The position numbers were made by a program, and so were the translations under genes. This document shows, in pieces, positions 8,779 through 17,516 of a stretch of DNA of 47,198 nucleotides. The stretch is taken from IMG/VR virus record IMGVR_UViG_3300024352_000038, positions 1-47,198 of that record, one strand, 5' to 3'. Source of the DNA: a virus. Below the pieces are notes generated by a model, which searched no databases, had not been told where the DNA came from, and was given only the letters and a program-made list of their open reading frames with translations. How positions within the stretch are numbered: position 1 is the stretch's first letter; the number at the start of each line of letters is the position of its first letter.

Positions 8779-10415
8779 TAGTCACAAGGTCCTCGGTTCC
8801 ATTGTATTGCACTAGGTGGTTCCTGTTTGTACACGGGCAATGGCAGCTGATTGTTGGTGTAGTTACATGAAACGTTATTTGCTACCGTATATACGTTTAC
8901 TGGTTGATTATTACCAAGTATGTGTAATCTAAACACTGGCAGCGTATAAGGTAATACATAAAGACCTCTAGTTAAATTACCGTCCGGTAGCCAGTTATCG
9001 ACGAGTGTTCCATTACTTGTAAACAAGTATGCTAATGTCTGTGGTTGCTTGAATGCAGATGATAGTGTGCCAAGTTTAGAGAAAGCATTGACGATAGTCT
9101 GTTCAACATTGTATGTCGGTACAACACATGTGTTGACTGTCCAATTACAGGTATTAGCATCAAACGGTATAGCCAGGTCATATATTCGATATACAGGAAT
9201 AGTAAACGGGAATGGGTACGCTTGTTGGCTTACGCCATATCCATTTTGTATCCAACCACATATAGTCTCATCAATGATCTGCCAAGGAGGACAAGTGCAA
9301 AGTTCTATGCCTCCGGACGTTGCATTGGCATTGATAGTGGCAATACCAGTAATGCTTGACGCACTAGACAAAACACATTGCCCAGTACTAGTAATAGACG
9401 CTACGCCGGTTATGCTTGAGGTGACTTGTTTCTCACAAGTACCCACGACAACTATAGATCCAACACCTGTAATTGATGAGCTTACTTGTACTTCTTTTGT
9501 AAACGTACCAGTAACGGATGCTGTGCCTACAAGGCTTGATGAACCACGTTTTTCAGTGACACCATCCGCCGATATGGAAGCAACGCCAGTAACATTCGCT
9601 GCACCGTTTACAACACCACCAATGACGGCATTTGCTGTAACTGTTGCTATACCACTAATACTAGCCGTGGCTCGTTTTTCAACAACGCCTACGGATGTTA
9701 TCGATGCAACACCAGATACATTGGCTGTAGCCGTTACAATGCCGGAGATTATTGCATCTGCATTGACTGTTGCAACGCCTGATATTGATGACGTGGCTCG
9801 TTTTTCAACTAGACCAGCGGATGTTATTGAAGCAACACCACTTAGTGAACCGGTTCCGAGTTTCTCAACAACACCCGCACTAGCAACGGTTGCGATACCG
9901 GTAAGTGAACTACTCCCTAGTTTTTCAACAACACCTGTCGATGTTATTGATCCAATGCCTGTAAGAGAACTGCTTCCTAGTTTCTCAACAATACCCGCGC
10001 TGGCAACTGTTGCAACACCATTGATACTTGCTGTCGCATTGACAACTCCAACAATGGATCCATTGGCTGTAACGGTTGCAATACCAGATAGTGACGATGT
10101 TGCTAGTTTTTCAACAACACCTGCACTAGTGATGGAAGCAATACCACTTAGTGAACTGCTGCCTCGTTTTTCAACGATAGCGGACGATGTAATGGTGGCA
10201 ACACCAGTAAGTGATGATGCGCCTAACTTATCTACTTGACCGGCTGATACTACTGTTGCAACACCAGAAGGATTAGATGTTGCTCGTTTTTCTACTAGAC
10301 CTGCTGACGTAACAGCAGCCAGTGCAACAAGTGACGCACTGGCTGATATGACCCCGGCGGTACTACCTTTACCAAAGGCCCATTTACCCCACCAGGAAAT
10401 ATAACCGTCAGCCAT
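8778..10415 (-). CDS. Tail fibre-like protein with 17 tandem ~20-aa repeats, 545 aa
   Basis: After a Trp-rich start (residues 1-23), residues 24-370 are 17 consecutive units of 20-21 residues with the pattern SSLSGIATVTSAGVVEK, varying mostly at the last few positions (VEKR, VEKL, or GIV/GVV). The C-terminal ~175 residues are unrelated, contain about nine Cys and pairs of PYTLPVFRLH-like motifs. Regular hydrophobic alternation suggests a beta-solenoid or triple-beta fibre shaft with a C-terminal head. It starts with a TAATG overlap to the upstream gene. Receptor binding is a reasonable inference. Confidence 0.75.
   Translation of the reverse strand: MADGYISWWGKWAFGKGSTAGVISASASLVALAAVTSAGLVEKRATSNPSGVATVVSAGQVDKLGASSLTGVATITSSAIVEKRGSSSLSGIASITSAGVVEKLATSSLSGIATVTANGSIVGVVNATASINGVATVASAGIVEKLGSSSLTGIGSITSTGVVEKLGSSSLTGIATVASAGVVEKLGTGSLSGVASITSAGLVEKRATSSISGVATVNADAIISGIVTATANVSGVASITSVGVVEKRATASISGIATVTANAVIGGVVNGAANVTGVASISADGVTEKRGSSSLVGTASVTGTFTKEVQVSSSITGVGSIVVVGTCEKQVTSSITGVASITSTGQCVLSSASSITGIATINANATSGGIELCTCPPWQIIDETICGWIQNGYGVSQQAYPFPFTIPVYRIYDLAIPFDANTCNWTVNTCVVPTYNVEQTIVNAFSKLGTLSSAFKQPQTLAYLFTSNGTLVDNWLPDGNLTRGLYVLPYTLPVFRLHILGNNQPVNVYTVANNVSCNYTNNQLPLPVYKQEPPSAIQWNRGPCD
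9306..10346 (-). repeat. Coding tandem repeat, 17 units of 60-63 bp
   Basis: The DNA encodes residues 24-370 of the 545-aa fibre-like protein. Units differ by many synonymous and conservative changes, so the array is old rather than freshly amplified, but several neighbours (around 9840-10000) stay close in sequence and could still recombine. Confidence 0.85.
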
Positions 10416-10837
10416 TAGGTCACACTAATAGTTAGGTTGCTTGCTAAAAATTTAAATACGTCACCAGATGCAACAACTCTCGGAGTCGTTAATGCTCCAC
10501 CGAATAAAAAGTTACCAGCACTTACAGCATTCCATATACCAACGTGTGTAACTCCGGGAGACGAAGCACTCCATGTGACAGTACCTGACGCAGGAAAAAC
10601 AATTTCGTTAGTATTGGTTGCACTTGCTGTGCCACCAGTAGTTTTAGTCCAACCTGCTGACGTAACAGGAATACGAGCGTAGTTACCACCAGTGACTTCA
10701 TTTGCACCTGTATCTGCTGGGTCTGCGGTATGCAGTGATACCCATACAGTTCCTGTAGTAGGCAGTGTAGCAAACGTGGCGCCTGAAAACGCCCATCCAA
10801 TAATCTGGTCTTCCAAGTAGTTTGAGAATGCTGACAT
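10415..10837 (-). CDS. Phage tail fibre-associated protein, 140 aa
   Basis: It matches a common phage family of ~130-150 residues: an N-terminal NYLEDQIIGW helix, then VWVSLHTADP followed by a Gly-Asn-Glu-Val and Gly-Gly-Asn-Tyr-Ala-Arg stretch, and a beta-rich end with HVGIWNA. Members are usually annotated as tail fibre or structural proteins; the exact role is not established. A strong GGAGG Shine-Dalgarno site lies just before the ATG. The gene ends one base into the next. Confidence 0.8.
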   Translation of the reverse strand: MSAFSNYLEDQIIGWAFSGATFATLPTTGTVWVSLHTADPADTGANEVTGGNYARIPVTSAGWTKTTGGTASATNTNEIVFPASGTVTWSASSPGVTHVGIWNAVSAGNFLFGGALTTPRVVASGDVFKFLASNLTISVT

Positions 10838-10845
10838 AATTCCTC

Positions 10846-11865
10846 CTATGTAGGATCTATACTTATTATAGGGTTAGCCGATGGATCAGAACCGACAGTA
10901 GCAGTCCAAGCAGCCGCTGTGTCATCTTCCTGATAAACAGTCAATGTCCCCGACGCAATGACTGATTTGTTACGAATAGCTCTCATGGCTGAAAGCACGT
11001 CACGTCCAGTTACTTTAGTGGCAGTAAATGCACCAGTTGACGAAGTACCATTTGCTAATCCACCTTGCGTAAGAGCAAGTTGGAATGTGGTAGATGAAAG
11101 GTTAGTCGATACAACCCAATAAACAGTTCCTATTACAAAGTTATTTGGAGCAGTGCCTACGAATGTAACTCTGTCATCGACCACTAATGTGTTAGATGCT
11201 TGAAATACGTTAGCCACAATAGACGTGATTGCAATATTGTTAACTGCACCGGCTGAAGCCAAACTGCGAGTTAGTAATCCATCTGCAATTTTGTCTATTG
11301 CTGATGTTGCAAATTCTGCGGCTGTAAACGCATCAGTAGCAATTGAAGCCGCAGTAATTCCACCAGTTGCTATCGATCCTACGGAACCAGTAACATTACC
11401 AGTAATATTGCCTGTGACGTTAAACGTCTGTGTACCAGACAGTGAGTAGCCAGTCTTGTCGTTGTTAGTCGCAACAATGACTTGTCCAGTTGCACTCGCG
11501 TCTAGTGTACGACCAGCTGTGGTTGGATATAAATAGGCTTGATCACGCATTGTAAAACGTCCAACACATGACCCTACAACGCTAACAGAATCAACTGTTC
11601 CAGTTGTAATAACGCATTCGTACGATGAACCGTCAACGTAAAATGCACCAGTGGTGGCTATAGAAACAAAGTTAAGTCCTGTAACGCCATCGTAGTTCGT
11701 AGTCAATGTAACACCCGCAGTGTCTTGTGTAAGGTTATTGTCCTTATATACAGACACAACGGGCGTTCCTGCTAAAAGAAACGGCGCACCAGTTGATGGT
11801 CTATATGTCGTAAACATAAAAGTAATTGTGTCATTCTTACTGAAGTCACCAATATATTTACTCAT
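10846..11865 (-). CDS. Tail/fibre-associated protein, 339 aa
   Basis: The N-terminus (IGDFSKNDTITFMF) and the central RTLDASATGQV and NNDKTGYSL elements are typical of a phage fibre-linked beta-sandwich family. Residues ~130-190 are Asn-Val-Thr-Gly repeats. Residues ~215-275 hold an inserted module also hinted at in the nozzle-like protein. The C-terminal ~45 residues (LSAMRAIRNK, then TVYQEDDTAAAWTA, ending DPT) are shared with the 330-aa protein at 13207. It starts with an ATGA overlap. Confidence 0.75.
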   Translation of the reverse strand: MSKYIGDFSKNDTITFMFTTYRPSTGAPFLLAGTPVVSVYKDNNLTQDTAGVTLTTNYDGVTGLNFVSIATTGAFYVDGSSYECVITTGTVDSVSVVGSCVGRFTMRDQAYLYPTTAGRTLDASATGQVIVATNNDKTGYSLSGTQTFNVTGNITGNVTGSVGSIATGGITAASIATDAFTAAEFATSAIDKIADGLLTRSLASAGAVNNIAITSIVANVFQASNTLVVDDRVTFVGTAPNNFVIGTVYWVVSTNLSSTTFQLALTQGGLANGTSSTGAFTATKVTGRDVLSAMRAIRNKSVIASGTLTVYQEDDTAAAWTATVGSDPSANPIISIDPT

Positions 11866-12986
11866 CGCACGTACCCCGCTAACGGATTAGCTGCTAGTCC
11901 ACCAGATGTGTATAGTGTAGTCTGTTCAGATGCACCAATGGCTGGTGGGGATGGACGAGTAGTCCCATGCACGTCATCGGTTGGCATACCTGTAGCAGTA
12001 CCATCACCGTTTATGATGTTAGTAACGTATGGCATATACCAAGGCGTACGAGGATCAATATCAAAAAGAAATGATCTACCCATATCTATACTTAGGTTGC
12101 CAACTAGATTCGTGTTAGCTCCATTGGTTGCTATGTTAGAAGTAGGTGTAGAACACATTGTAAACCTATTAAAGTTTTCAGATACCTGCCCAGATGTTCC
12201 AGCCGCTATACCAGTCTGACATTGATAGAACAAAGTGTTTGTTACTACAACTCCTGCTGGGCCAGTTCCGTAAGCGTTAGCTGCCACTTGAATACCTGTT
12301 GCCGAGCGTATAGTACAGTTTTTCACTGTAACAGCAGACGCGACACGACCACTATTTGCAGACGAAAAAAATATTCCACGATTTAATGTAGACGTTATTA
12401 CACAGTTTTCAATATTAAGGTTTAAGTTCCAATCAGAACCGCCACCTAAGTTTGGCACAATCAATATTGCATCCGACAAACCACTTATTATGCATCGTCT
12501 AATATTGCATCCCAACGCAACACTTGCGCCAGATGACATTGCTATTGTGCCTTGATTTTGATTTATAAGAACGCAATCTTCAATGTCTATATTGATTGAC
12601 CCGTTAGGCACATCAATACACCTGGAAACACTTTCCATTCTAATTCCACGAATGGTTATATTGTCTCTCCCATTTAGGTTCAACAGGGTTGTACCAGTAC
12701 CTGACGCGTCATCAGTGGTGAGAAAACCAGACAATCTAACTTCACCAGCCGTACCAAATATAGCACCGTTGTAATCGCCAATGACAAAAGCGCGTGTAGT
12801 CGGAGATGTGTTTAGTGCTGTTACTGTTTCGCGATATACACCAGGTTCAACGTACACCGTGTCACCACTTGTAAATCCAGATGCTGAAAACGCTTTAGTA
12901 AACGTAGCCCAGGCAGTGGTAGTACTAGTCCCAGCAGCTGCATCGCTTCCTCCGTTTGCCGGAGTCCTTACGTAGTACGTAGCCAT
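11862..12986 (-). CDS. Parallel beta-helix protein, tailspike candidate, 374 aa
   Basis: The start (YYVRTPANGGSD, then GDTVYVEPGVYRE) is the classic opening of right-handed beta-helix proteins of the pectate-lyase-like class. Repeated INIDIEDC, LNIENCVI and VTVKNCTI rungs with stacked Asn and Cys run from about residue 105 to 260. Such folds in phages often bind or cleave surface polysaccharide. No catalytic residues can be assigned from sequence alone. It lies among fibre genes with ATGA and TAATG overlaps. Confidence 0.75.
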   Translation of the reverse strand: MATYYVRTPANGGSDAAAGTSTTTAWATFTKAFSASGFTSGDTVYVEPGVYRETVTALNTSPTTRAFVIGDYNGAIFGTAGEVRLSGFLTTDDASGTGTTLLNLNGRDNITIRGIRMESVSRCIDVPNGSINIDIEDCVLINQNQGTIAMSSGASVALGCNIRRCIISGLSDAILIVPNLGGGSDWNLNLNIENCVITSTLNRGIFFSSANSGRVASAVTVKNCTIRSATGIQVAANAYGTGPAGVVVTNTLFYQCQTGIAAGTSGQVSENFNRFTMCSTPTSNIATNGANTNLVGNLSIDMGRSFLFDIDPRTPWYMPYVTNIINGDGTATGMPTDDVHGTTRPSPPAIGASEQTTLYTSGGLAANPLAGYVR

Positions 12987-13207
12987 TACGGAGTTACTTC
13001 ATCCTTGATGTACGTAATGAACATACCAAGAATGTCAAGCTGGAAGTCTTCAGATTGACTGTTCCACCAACTATTGATATCAGTGCCATCTGGCCCAAAG
13101 TCAGCAACTTTGTTGCCTTCTGTGTCATACACGTCTGCTTTTATAATCCAGTTAGGCACGGGTTGTGTCACGCGAATGTACTCTACGTTTTTAAGTACAG
13201 TAGTCAT
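12986..13207 (-). CDS. Small tail-region protein, 73 aa
   Basis: Unrecognised. It is beta-rich at the N-terminus and ends with a helix (DFQLDILGMFITYIKDE). The ATG overlaps the upstream stop by one base (TGATG), and its own stop overlaps the next start, so it is expressed with the fibre genes. It may be a small assembly or capping protein. Confidence 0.75.
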   Translation of the reverse strand: MTTVLKNVEYIRVTQPVPNWIIKADVYDTEGNKVADFGPDGTDINSWWNSQSEDFQLDILGMFITYIKDEVTP

Positions 13208-14199
13208 CAGGTTGGATCCACCGTTACGTTAGCCGTGTTCGATAGCGAGGCAGTCCATGCTGTTGTAGCATCGTCTTCTTTGGTGACAGTCATCACGCCA
13301 GACGCTACAGATACCTTATTACGCATTGCACGTAATGCTGATCGAACTGTGCGTTCGTTTAGCGTATCTGTACCATTACCAGTACTGTCTAAGTTACGAT
13401 TTAATACGGCATCTGCAACCTGAACTGCGGTTGGTGCTGACAGGCCAGTTTGGATTTCAGTAACAAAGGATGAGTCCGTAGCAGCTGCTGTCAACACGTC
13501 TGGCTGAAATTGGTGAATATCGGCTGCCGCATGATTAGACCCAGTGACTTGTATTTTGAAATTCGTATTAGAAGACAACAACGGGTAACCACCAAATGTG
13601 TCAAATGTTATAAACCTGGCGTTACTAGCCGTGGCGTCATTGCCTAATCTCATAGTGATAGCATTATTAGCAATTGTAGTAGCAGTAATAGCACCTGTTC
13701 CAAATGCGGCATTAGTAATTGATCCTGCTGTAAAACCACCTACCGTTACGTTTCCAGATACTGTAACTGGACCAGTAAGTGTACGTGTGGTTGCTGCCCA
13801 AATTTGCGATGCTGTAGGATCCAAAGAAGCAGTCAACTGCCTGTCAGAGTGACTCCAAACCTGTGCAGCAGTAGCACCGCTAGGTTGCATCCAGTCATAG
13901 TTTAAGACTTCAGCCATCAACACTACAGGACGGATATTAGTATCACTGACCGTAACCGTAAGTATTCCAAGGTCACTAAGGTATGTTTGAGGGATTTCGT
14001 AATACCAATGACCAACACTAATGTGGGTTAAAGTTGCTGGAGTCAAAGGCTGTGAGCCAAATGCAACGCCATTACGAAATAAATTGACTGTTGCTCCTGA
14101 GAGAGAAGTTACAGGTGTATACCCATCAGTAGGAGAAGCCAAGAACATATAGATACGTCTATACGTTGCCGTTGTTTCATTTTGCTTGAACTTCTGCAT
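13207..14199 (-). CDS. Tail/fibre-associated protein, 330 aa, related to the 339-aa protein at its C-terminus
   Basis: The N-terminal ~110 residues form a beta domain (RRIYMFLASPTDGYTPVTSL). This is followed by an AAQVWSHSDRQL segment, a Val-Thr-Gly repeat (TVSGNVTVGG), and a C-terminal block ALRAMRNKVSVASG ending in VDPT. That block matches the end of the protein at 10846, indicating a shared oligomerisation or attachment domain. The genes overlap by single bases on both sides. Function beyond tail structure is not visible. Confidence 0.75.
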   Translation of the reverse strand: MQKFKQNETTATYRRIYMFLASPTDGYTPVTSLSGATVNLFRNGVAFGSQPLTPATLTHISVGHWYYEIPQTYLSDLGILTVTVSDTNIRPVVLMAEVLNYDWMQPSGATAAQVWSHSDRQLTASLDPTASQIWAATTRTLTGPVTVSGNVTVGGFTAGSITNAAFGTGAITATTIANNAITMRLGNDATASNARFITFDTFGGYPLLSSNTNFKIQVTGSNHAAADIHQFQPDVLTAAATDSSFVTEIQTGLSAPTAVQVADAVLNRNLDSTGNGTDTLNERTVRSALRAMRNKVSVASGVMTVTKEDDATTAWTASLSNTANVTVDPT

Positions 14200-15302
14200 T
14201 AGTTAATACCTGCGTTTATTGTATACCGAGGGGCTGCCGTTAATGTGCTTGGAGGTGTTGGTCCAGTCGCTGGACTAAAACCATCGATATCCAGGTTCAT
14301 CACATACCTGAAAGTCCCGGACTCCGTCCACGTATTTGCAGTAATATCTGCCTCTACTCCAAACGTCGGAATGTCGGATAGGCAGTTTGCATCCTGCGCA
14401 CGATTGAATGTAAGTTTAGGGATGTTAAAGGCATCCCCACTATTCTGTATTCCAACAACATATTTTACGCCTGTAGTTAAAAGCTGTGGCGTGGTAAATG
14501 GGAAATACGTATGACCATTAGTTGTATAAGTAGCATTTACAAATGAGGGAGCAGCCCCATCTCCTATAACTCTACTAGTTATTAAAGTTGGTGGGTATGA
14601 GGTTGCGTTATATAACCTCAAAGAAGCTGTTACAAAGTTTGGGTTTGCGCCTATAGGTGCAAGTATCCCTTGCAATGTACAAGTACCACCCATTGAGGTA
14701 GGAACCGTAAACGCTACTCCAGCCAACGTGTTAGTACTAAATGAACCAATATTGACAATACTTTGACTTTGCACAGGATACCCATATGTTTTTGTTGATG
14801 AGGCAACTCCGAATCTAAAGGGTCCTATGTCTTGAGTCCACGTTCTTGCAAATGGCTGTGCAGACATCAGCGTGTAGTCACGTTTATTTTGATCCTGCGT
14901 TGACACCAAGCTAAGTCCACCACTCCACGTCCCATACGTTTCAAGACCTATGGCAACTGTATTACCCCTAGTAATATTTTGTGGTGTAGTAAGATTCCAC
15001 CATATAAATGTCGGCGTACTGATGCCTGGTGTAATACTGACTGGATTCGGATCAGTGTAAGTTTTAGTGGTCAGAGGGTTTGCTGGCAATGACTGTCCTT
15101 TGACATATTGCCACATAGCAATCCGGACGGGTGGAGTGCCAGACGAACTAGATACGCACATACCTAGTTGTGTAATAGTCATATCTTCTTCTGCTGTAAA
15201 CACGTTGACTATGTATTGACTAGCAGCAGTGAATGTCCATTGAGAATAACCGAAGGCTGGAACAAAGCCAGTGCCATATCTGCTGACTGTGTTGATAATC
15301 AC
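14199..15302 (-). CDS. Tail-region beta-rich protein, 367 aa
   Basis: The start is taken as the GTG at 15302: it overlaps the upstream stop as GTGA and has GGGTGG at good spacing. A TTG five codons upstream is the alternative. The protein consists of two similar-looking beta domains (about 1-165 and 170-340), each with a pattern of the type TITQLGM...VRIAMWQ and TLQGILAP...ASLRLYN, suggesting an internal duplication of a sandwich domain that may bind carbohydrate. No family is named with confidence. Confidence 0.75.
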   Translation of the reverse strand: MIINTVSRYGTGFVPAFGYSQWTFTAASQYIVNVFTAEEDMTITQLGMCVSSSSGTPPVRIAMWQYVKGQSLPANPLTTKTYTDPNPVSITPGISTPTFIWWNLTTPQNITRGNTVAIGLETYGTWSGGLSLVSTQDQNKRDYTLMSAQPFARTWTQDIGPFRFGVASSTKTYGYPVQSQSIVNIGSFSTNTLAGVAFTVPTSMGGTCTLQGILAPIGANPNFVTASLRLYNATSYPPTLITSRVIGDGAAPSFVNATYTTNGHTYFPFTTPQLLTTGVKYVVGIQNSGDAFNIPKLTFNRAQDANCLSDIPTFGVEADITANTWTESGTFRYVMNLDIDGFSPATGPTPPSTLTAAPRYTINAGIN

Positions 15303-15559
15303 GATGCGACCACCCAAATATTGTCTGGGTCGCTGATTGATAGAGACGCGGTTTTACCATCAACTCTTTGTTCTGAATAGTCCAGCAACAAAAGCGTTCT
15401 CAGTAATAGTTTTATTTGTGGCGTTAAGTCGGTGCAATAATCTAAAAAAGCTTGGTCGTTCTCAAACACCAATGACTCAGATTCATTCCACCAGATAATT
15501 AACCTACCATCCGGCATTTGATCAGCTCGATATATATGTGCAGAATCTTGATACGTCAT
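15299..15559 (-). CDS. Hypothetical protein, 86 aa
   Basis: Unrecognised, acidic, with a helix of consecutive leucines (LLLRTLLLLDY, about residues 51-61) too short for a clear membrane span. It overlaps the next gene by GTGA and ends the upstream coupling chain from the two membrane proteins. It could be an accessory lysis or tail protein; nothing decides between them. Confidence 0.7.
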   Translation of the reverse strand: MTYQDSAHIYRADQMPDGRLIIWWNESESLVFENDQAFLDYCTDLTPQIKLLLRTLLLLDYSEQRVDGKTASLSISDPDNIWVVAS

Positions 15560-15837
15560 TACACTTCAATCTTTTTAATTAACTTTTCAGCTATGGCATT
15601 TACTAATTGAACAGATCTAAGACCTAAAATTCCAACTGCAAATGCAACTCCTACAACTTGATCTGGCGTATTCCAGCCTACTTGCTTAGCAATAATTGGA
15701 GTTAAATAAACTGCTGAGAAGGTGCCAGCAATAACACCAGATAGACCATGCCAAAAGTTTCTGACTTTGGTTTTATCCCACCAGTCTGTACCAGCAACAG
15801 CTCCAACTGCACCTGCAATAAGTTGCTCTTTATCCAT
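15559..15837 (-). CDS. Small membrane protein, holin candidate, 92 aa
   Basis: The start is placed at MDKEQ (15837): GAGG lies 8 bases upstream and ATGGATAA overlaps the end of the preceding gene. Two or three hydrophobic spans are visible (about residues 5-17, 29-51 and 59-80) and the tail is lysine-rich (KLIKKIEV), the usual outline of small phage holins. The endolysin is not adjacent (30875), so lysis function is inferred from topology only. Confidence 0.6.
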   Translation of the reverse strand: MDKEQLIAGAVGAVAGTDWWDKTKVRNFWHGLSGVIAGTFSAVYLTPIIAKQVGWNTPDQVVGVAFAVGILGLRSVQLVNAIAEKLIKKIEV

Positions 15838-16126
15838 CGATGTCCCTCGTCGTTTCACTGACTTTTCTCACCTCCGGTACGTTTATTGAAAACACTGGAA
15901 GGCTGCTATCTTGTCGCATAAAGAAGGCAATCAACGCAGTTGTCATTGCGGGTATACCAGCACGAAGGCCTTCAATGCCAGAAATTAATAGAGCGCGAGT
16001 CACCGTGCCAAAAGATGCTGTATCAGCAATGTGTTGTGCTTTCCAGGCGGCGTCGAATTCTGGTGCAGCTGATGCAACAAATGCACCAAGCCCGATTAGA
16101 ATCATACGACCCCAAGCTACATTCAT
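15830..16126 (-). CDS. Small membrane protein, 98 aa
   Basis: Hydrophobic segments at about residues 5-21 and 48-72 with a polar C-terminal tail. It overlaps the following holin-like gene by 8 bases and the preceding adaptor gene by ATGA, so the two membrane proteins are made together. It may be a holin/antiholin partner or a membrane-attached assembly factor. Confidence 0.65.
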   Translation of the reverse strand: MNVAWGRMILIGLGAFVASAAPEFDAAWKAQHIADTASFGTVTRALLISGIEGLRAGIPAMTTALIAFFMRQDSSLPVFSINVPEVRKVSETTRDIDG

Positions 16127-16869
16127 TTCGGCATCACCGGAGGTATCGCAAAAGGTCCACCTGGCGTTCTTAGTCCAGAGTCAAGCTGAGCATACAACGT
16201 CATGCGAATATTATTGTACATAGCATTAAGAAAGCTACGTTCAGCTATGGTTGGATCATCAACATTCTTCATCACTATCCGATTGGCGGCATAGGCAGCG
16301 AGTGCTTGTCGCAAGATGTCGTCTGGTAGAAATGAGAATGACTTTAAGTTATCTGTTCCAGCTATCCCACTAAGCGCAGTGTCCGGCATTCCATATCCGT
16401 AGACAGTTATAGTTAATGATGCGCTGCAATAGGGATACAAACTGATTGCGTAGTTGTCATGTCGATACCAATGCGTAACGGAAGTTGTTGTCGCTGTAAT
16501 ATTGGCGGCGTAACCTAGATCATGCGCGCGAATACTGGACTCACTAGCATGAGTCAACCTCGTACCAGCAAGATATACATCGGACGGAAACCATAATTGA
16601 CCACTTGCAGGAAGAGTAATACTTAAATCAGATAGTTGTTTTGTGCGAATATTGGCACCATATGCAATTGTTCCACTAGCGGGGATAGCGACGCACGATC
16701 GGCAAAGTTCTGCTACACCCTCCATGATGAACTTGTTAATATTCGAATCACTATCATCACCGGATGCTACTGTGCCAAGTCCCGTAGATAAAGCGCCAAC
16801 AGTACTGTTCGTGGCCTCATTTAGGAGCTTATAGACCTCCTTACGGATAGTCTGAATGGTTTGCGCCAT
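16123..16869 (-). CDS. Head-tail adaptor-like protein, 248 aa
   Basis: An N-terminal helical part (VYKLLNEAT...INKFIMEGVAELCR) is followed by a beta-rich middle with a Tyr-Gly-Tyr-Gly element and a helical end (DDILRQALAAYAANRIV, then ERSFLNAMYNNIR). This helix-beta-helix order is that of phage head-tail adaptors and T7 gp11-type tail proteins. Together with the next gene it occupies the usual adaptor slot after the capsid. Assigned by outline, not by a signature motif. Confidence 0.6.
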   Translation of the reverse strand: MAQTIQTIRKEVYKLLNEATNSTVGALSTGLGTVASGDDSDSNINKFIMEGVAELCRSCVAIPASGTIAYGANIRTKQLSDLSITLPASGQLWFPSDVYLAGTRLTHASESSIRAHDLGYAANITATTTSVTHWYRHDNYAISLYPYCSASLTITVYGYGMPDTALSGIAGTDNLKSFSFLPDDILRQALAAYAANRIVMKNVDDPTIAERSFLNAMYNNIRMTLYAQLDSGLRTPGGPFAIPPVMPK

Positions 16870-17516
16870 TATGGTGTCCTTCGCGCGTACGTGGCGGCGT
16901 ATGACTCTACAAGACCAAGCCGCTCATTATATTGTGCGTTGTAGATAGTGAAGCCGCCTTCATTACCAATCATGGCAGCTTTATTGGCCAACATCCCGTA
17001 TACGACACAGTCGTGCGCTACATCAGGCAACGGGCATTCATCATTGTCTGTAGGATTCTGTGCGACGCCGGCAGTTGAGTAAACCCAGTAATCGCCAGGC
17101 ACGGCATATCCCTCTACTAGTAATCCTTGAGTTACAGCAGCCGTAGGAATCGGATAGACACCTATGCGATTCATTCCATAGATAACTGCGTACTCAGGAT
17201 ACGAAGCGGTTGGGTCGCTTCTAAATTGGTCAACCTTTTGATCAAACGCATCAAACAATCGCATGCGTCGATATTCGCCAAGGTTGTTTTTGGCCTGTAT
17301 GTTACGAATTTTGTATAGGTCTGGCGCACAATACTCTTTAGTATTTGCCACCAGATCGAGATACCGACGGCCAAAATAGCAGTCGGTAGCTCGAGCGATC
17401 TGATTGGTCGTCTCAATAATGAGCAGGTCGAGACCAAACGGATCTTGGTCCGGATCCGAACCAAAGTAGTGCCGACCAAGTAGTCGGAACCGCCGTTTGA
17501 TCTCTCCCCTAGTCAT
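16869..17516 (-). CDS. Head-tail adaptor-like protein, 215 aa
   Basis: It has the same outline as its downstream neighbour: N-terminal helices (FGLDLLIIETTNQIARATDC), a central beta region (YAVIYGMNRIGVYPIPTA, then VEGYAVPGDYW) and a helical end beginning with CPLPDVAHDCVVYGMLANKA. Phage proteins with a Pro-Leu-Pro before a long Ala-rich C-terminal helix are commonly adaptor or connector subunits. A TAATG junction links the two genes, so this is a tandem pair of similar proteins. Confidence 0.6.
   Translation of the reverse strand: MTRGEIKRRFRLLGRHYFGSDPDQDPFGLDLLIIETTNQIARATDCYFGRRYLDLVANTKEYCAPDLYKIRNIQAKNNLGEYRRMRLFDAFDQKVDQFRSDPTASYPEYAVIYGMNRIGVYPIPTAAVTQGLLVEGYAVPGDYWVYSTAGVAQNPTDNDECPLPDVAHDCVVYGMLANKAAMIGNEGGFTIYNAQYNERLGLVESYAATYARRTP

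Noticed and set aside
9049-10239. Long plus-strand open frame opposite the fibre repeat
   Set aside because: It is antisense to the tandem repeat; the low-complexity coding strand forces the opposite frame to stay open. No ribosome site supports it.
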